Shown here one piece after another: positions 22,001 to 24,126 of a stretch of 24,126 nucleotides of DNA (position 1 is the first letter of the stretch; every line of letters begins with the position of its first letter). The notes under the pieces were generated by a model. The model saw only the letters and a list, made by a program, of their open reading frames with translations, did not search any database and was not told the origin of the DNA. This DNA comes from Cochliopodium minus (Eukaryota > Discosea > Himatismenida > Cochliopodiidae), in contig JAMYWO010000055.1 of NCBI GenBank assembly GCA_024220525.1, positions 1 to 24,126 of the forward strand, written 5' to 3'. A program made the position numbers and the translations under genes.

Positions 22001-23817
22001 TATTTTTCAATTTTTATTTTTACTTTTTCCCTTTATTTTTTTATTTTTTTTTAATAAACTGTTATTTTTATTATTATTTTGATCTAATTTATTTTTATTT
22101 ATTGTTTTTATTGTAACAATATTTTCTTTTTCAAATTAAAATATACTTTAATTGTTCCAATAATATTTTTTTCAAAAAAAAAAAGAAATAAATTTAAATT
22201 ATTTTTCTTTTCACATTTTTTTTTTTTCGTTTTTAACATTTAAAATAAAATTTATTAATTAATTAATTTATTATTTTTTTTTTAGGTAGTAAAACTGCTT
22301 TTTAAAAACAAAGCGGGAGCGATATTGGATGTAGAGACTCTCAATACGACAGTGTTCTTCTCCGACATAGAAAACTTCACCACCATCTCCGAAAACACCG
22401 ACCCCAAATCCCTCATGATCGTTTTGCAGGAGTATTTTGAGTCAATGGCTACTATCATTTATGACATGAAGGGTACTTTAGCAGATTACATAGGAGATGC
22501 TGTAAATTTATCATTATTGTTTATTATTTATTTTATTATTTGTAATTTTTTTTTTTTTTATTAAATTTTTTTTTTATTTTTTGTTTTATTTATTCAATTT
22601 TCATTATTCTTTTTTAGATTTTTTCATTAATTATTTTTTTATTCATTATTTATTATTTTTTCTCTTTGTTTTTTTTTTATTTTTTTTATTTTTTATTTTT
22701 TATTTTTTCGTTTATTTTGGTTTTATTTTTTATTTTTTTTTCTTTAAAGGTGTTTGCTTTTTGGAATGCTCCCAACCAAGTGGAAGACCACGAGCATTTC
22801 GCCATAGAATGTACGCTGAGACAACAGGAACAGCTCAAATTATTGCGCAAGAAATGGAAAGAAAATGGTCTTCCTCCATTAAAGGTAAATAAAAATATTT
22901 TAAAATATTTATCATTTATTTCTAATTATTTATTTACTAATTTTTGTTTTTTGTTTTTTATATTTAATTTTTTATTTTTTGTTTTTTTTTTGTTTTTTAT
23001 TTTTTATATTTAATTTTTTTTTTATTTTTTATTTTTATTTTATTATTTATTTATTTTTAATTTTTAATTTTTTATTCATTTATTTTTTATTTTTGTCAAC
23101 TAAGGTGAGAATTGGAGTTCATACAGGGAAAGTTTTATGTGGAAATGTGGGGAGCTCGGAGAGGTTCAAGTACACCATCATAGGAGACAATGTCAACTTA
23201 TCAAGCAGACTGGAGAACTTGAACAAGAGATATGGCACTTATATCCTGTAAATTTTTTAAAAATATTTTATTTATTATATTTTTGATTTGATTTTTATTA
23301 TTTTATTGAATTTTATTTATTTTTATTTTTGTTTTTATTTTGTTTATTTTTGTTTTTGTTTATTTTATTTTATTTTTAATTTGTTTATTTTTGTTTTTAT
23401 TTTTAAGAAATTTTATTTTTTATTTTTATTTTTTATGTTTTTTAATCTTTATTTGTTGAATTTTATTTTTATTTTTTAATCATTAATTTTTATTTTTTTT
23501 ATTTTATTTTTAATTTTTAGTTTTTTAATTTTTATTCATTCTTTTAGTTTTTTTAATTTATTTAATTTTTTATTTAATTTTTTTTTTTTATTTTAAAAAT
23601 TTAAATTTATTCTTATTTGGTTTCCATTTCAGGATATCTTTCGAATTGTATGAGAAAGTGAAGGACAAGTATTTGTGCAGAGTTCTCGACTTGATAGCAG
23701 TGAAAGGCAAAAAAAAACCCACCAAAATATACACTGTGTTGGCCAGATTGAAAGACGCTACTGAGGAGCAGAAAACTATTTGTGAATTAAGTGATGTTGC
23801 TTTCACTTTGTATTTAG
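19031..23817 (+). CDS. Transmembrane Cache-HAMP class III nucleotidyl (adenylate/guanylate) cyclase, 3' end unresolved
   Basis: Ten exons in matching phase: 19031-19196, 19485-19908, 20092-20257, 20559-20869, 21074-21252, 21601-21851, 22286-22501, 22750-22884, 23105-23247 and 23633-23817, for 725 codons. Residues 1-84 are cytoplasmic, 85-111 are the first membrane helix, and 112-412 are an extracellular double-Cache sensor with the family motif YDSTTRIWYQMAV assembled across the 20257 splice. Residues 416-441 are the second membrane helix, 439-495 a HAMP-type linker (IARPLAKIGRSMQKI), and 515-700 the cyclase domain. Metal-binding Asp526 (FFSDIENF) and Asp570 (YIGDAVFAFW), Asn647 and Arg651 (DNVNLSSRLE) are present. 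The purine-selecting lysine position is Asp566 and the second selecting position is Thr640, so ATP or GTP preference is uncertain. Ligand binding outside the cell presumably sets cyclic nucleotide synthesis inside. The last exon ends TAT TTA G before GTAAAA, and the rest lies past or near the window end. Confidence 0.9.
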
Positions 23818-24126
23818 GTAAAAAATTAAAAAATAAAATAAAAATAAAAATAAAATAAAATAAAATAAAAAATGATTATTTTTAGATTATAATTAGAAAA
23901 AAAAAATTATTTTTGAAAACATTTTAAATAACAATTCAAATAAAAATCTAAAAGCAAACAAATCTCAAAAATTTTAATCTTACCTTTTAGATAACAATAA
24001 TTATTTAAAAAAAAATGAATGAAGAATTAAATAAATGAAAATAAATTAAATTAAATAAATATTTAGAAAAATAAAAGAAATTGACAAATAAAAACTCATA
24101 AATAAAAAAAAAAAAAAAAAAAAAAA
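23818..24126 (+). other. Window-end region downstream of cyclase exon 10
   Basis: A-rich sequence following the putative GTAAAA donor and ending in an A-run. One in-phase candidate for a last exon is 23991-24022, after a pyrimidine-rich acceptor (ACCTTTTAG), which would add DNNNYLKKNE and a TGA. Reading through the donor instead adds a lysine-rich tail and stops at 23858. The family normally continues further with a helical segment, so the true C-terminus may lie outside the window. Confidence 0.4.

Noticed and set aside
20302-23480. Phe/Leu/Tyr-rich open frames within cyclase introns (for example 22581-23013, 23288-23479)
   Set aside because: They are translations of T-rich intron sequence and lack family similarity; only the GT/AG-bounded exons continue the cyclase domain.

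Overview
This is a 24.1-kb, very AT-rich piece of a eukaryotic nuclear genome with introns. It holds one run of exactly 100 N (13192-13291) and ends at both sides in A-rich simple sequence, so it looks like one whole short scaffold. The gene set (CORVET subunit VPS8, COG complex subunit COG4, a peroxisomal-type D-amino-acid/D-aspartate oxidase, a SAM-PAS protein, a LIM protein and a receptor-type class III nucleotidyl cyclase with Cache and HAMP domains), the Asn/Lys/Glu-rich low-complexity protein and the A-rich sequence before start codons suggest a free-living protist, perhaps an amoebozoan or heterolobosean. The exact lineage cannot be fixed from the sequence. No rRNA, tRNA, CRISPR or mobile-element genes were recognised.

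Layout. 87-4364 (-): VPS8, 6 exons, 3' end lost at the window start. 4638-5612 (-): unrecognised single-exon 324-aa protein. 5613-6850: divergent intergenic region. 6851-8622 (+): D-amino-acid/D-aspartate oxidase, 3 exons. 8871-10460 (-): SAM / ubiquitin-like / PAS / PAS protein, 3 exons. 11268-14469 (-): COG4, with the assembly gap inside. 14935-15313 (+): small LIM-domain protein, start unresolved. 15545-18820 (+): intronless 1091-aa repeat and coiled-coil protein. 19031-23817 (+): membrane nucleotidyl cyclase, at least 10 exons, 3' end unresolved at the window end.

Exons were joined by hand using GT/AG borders, matching codon phase across every intron and family conservation on both sides. 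Because all phases match, most models are well constrained. This gave a view of 26 donor sites, none of which has G at +5, and of a composition trend in which 5' coding parts are AT-rich and 3' parts are richer in C/G-ending codons.

VPS8 and COG4 are both membrane-tethering subunits (endosome and Golgi), and the cyclase and the SAM-PAS protein are both sensory proteins, but nothing shows that the genes are co-regulated. No clearly new multi-gene system is visible. The most unusual items are the donor-site pattern, the SAM-UBL-PAS-PAS architecture, the cyclase substitution at the purine-selecting position and the cluster of SUMO-type motifs in the 324-aa protein.
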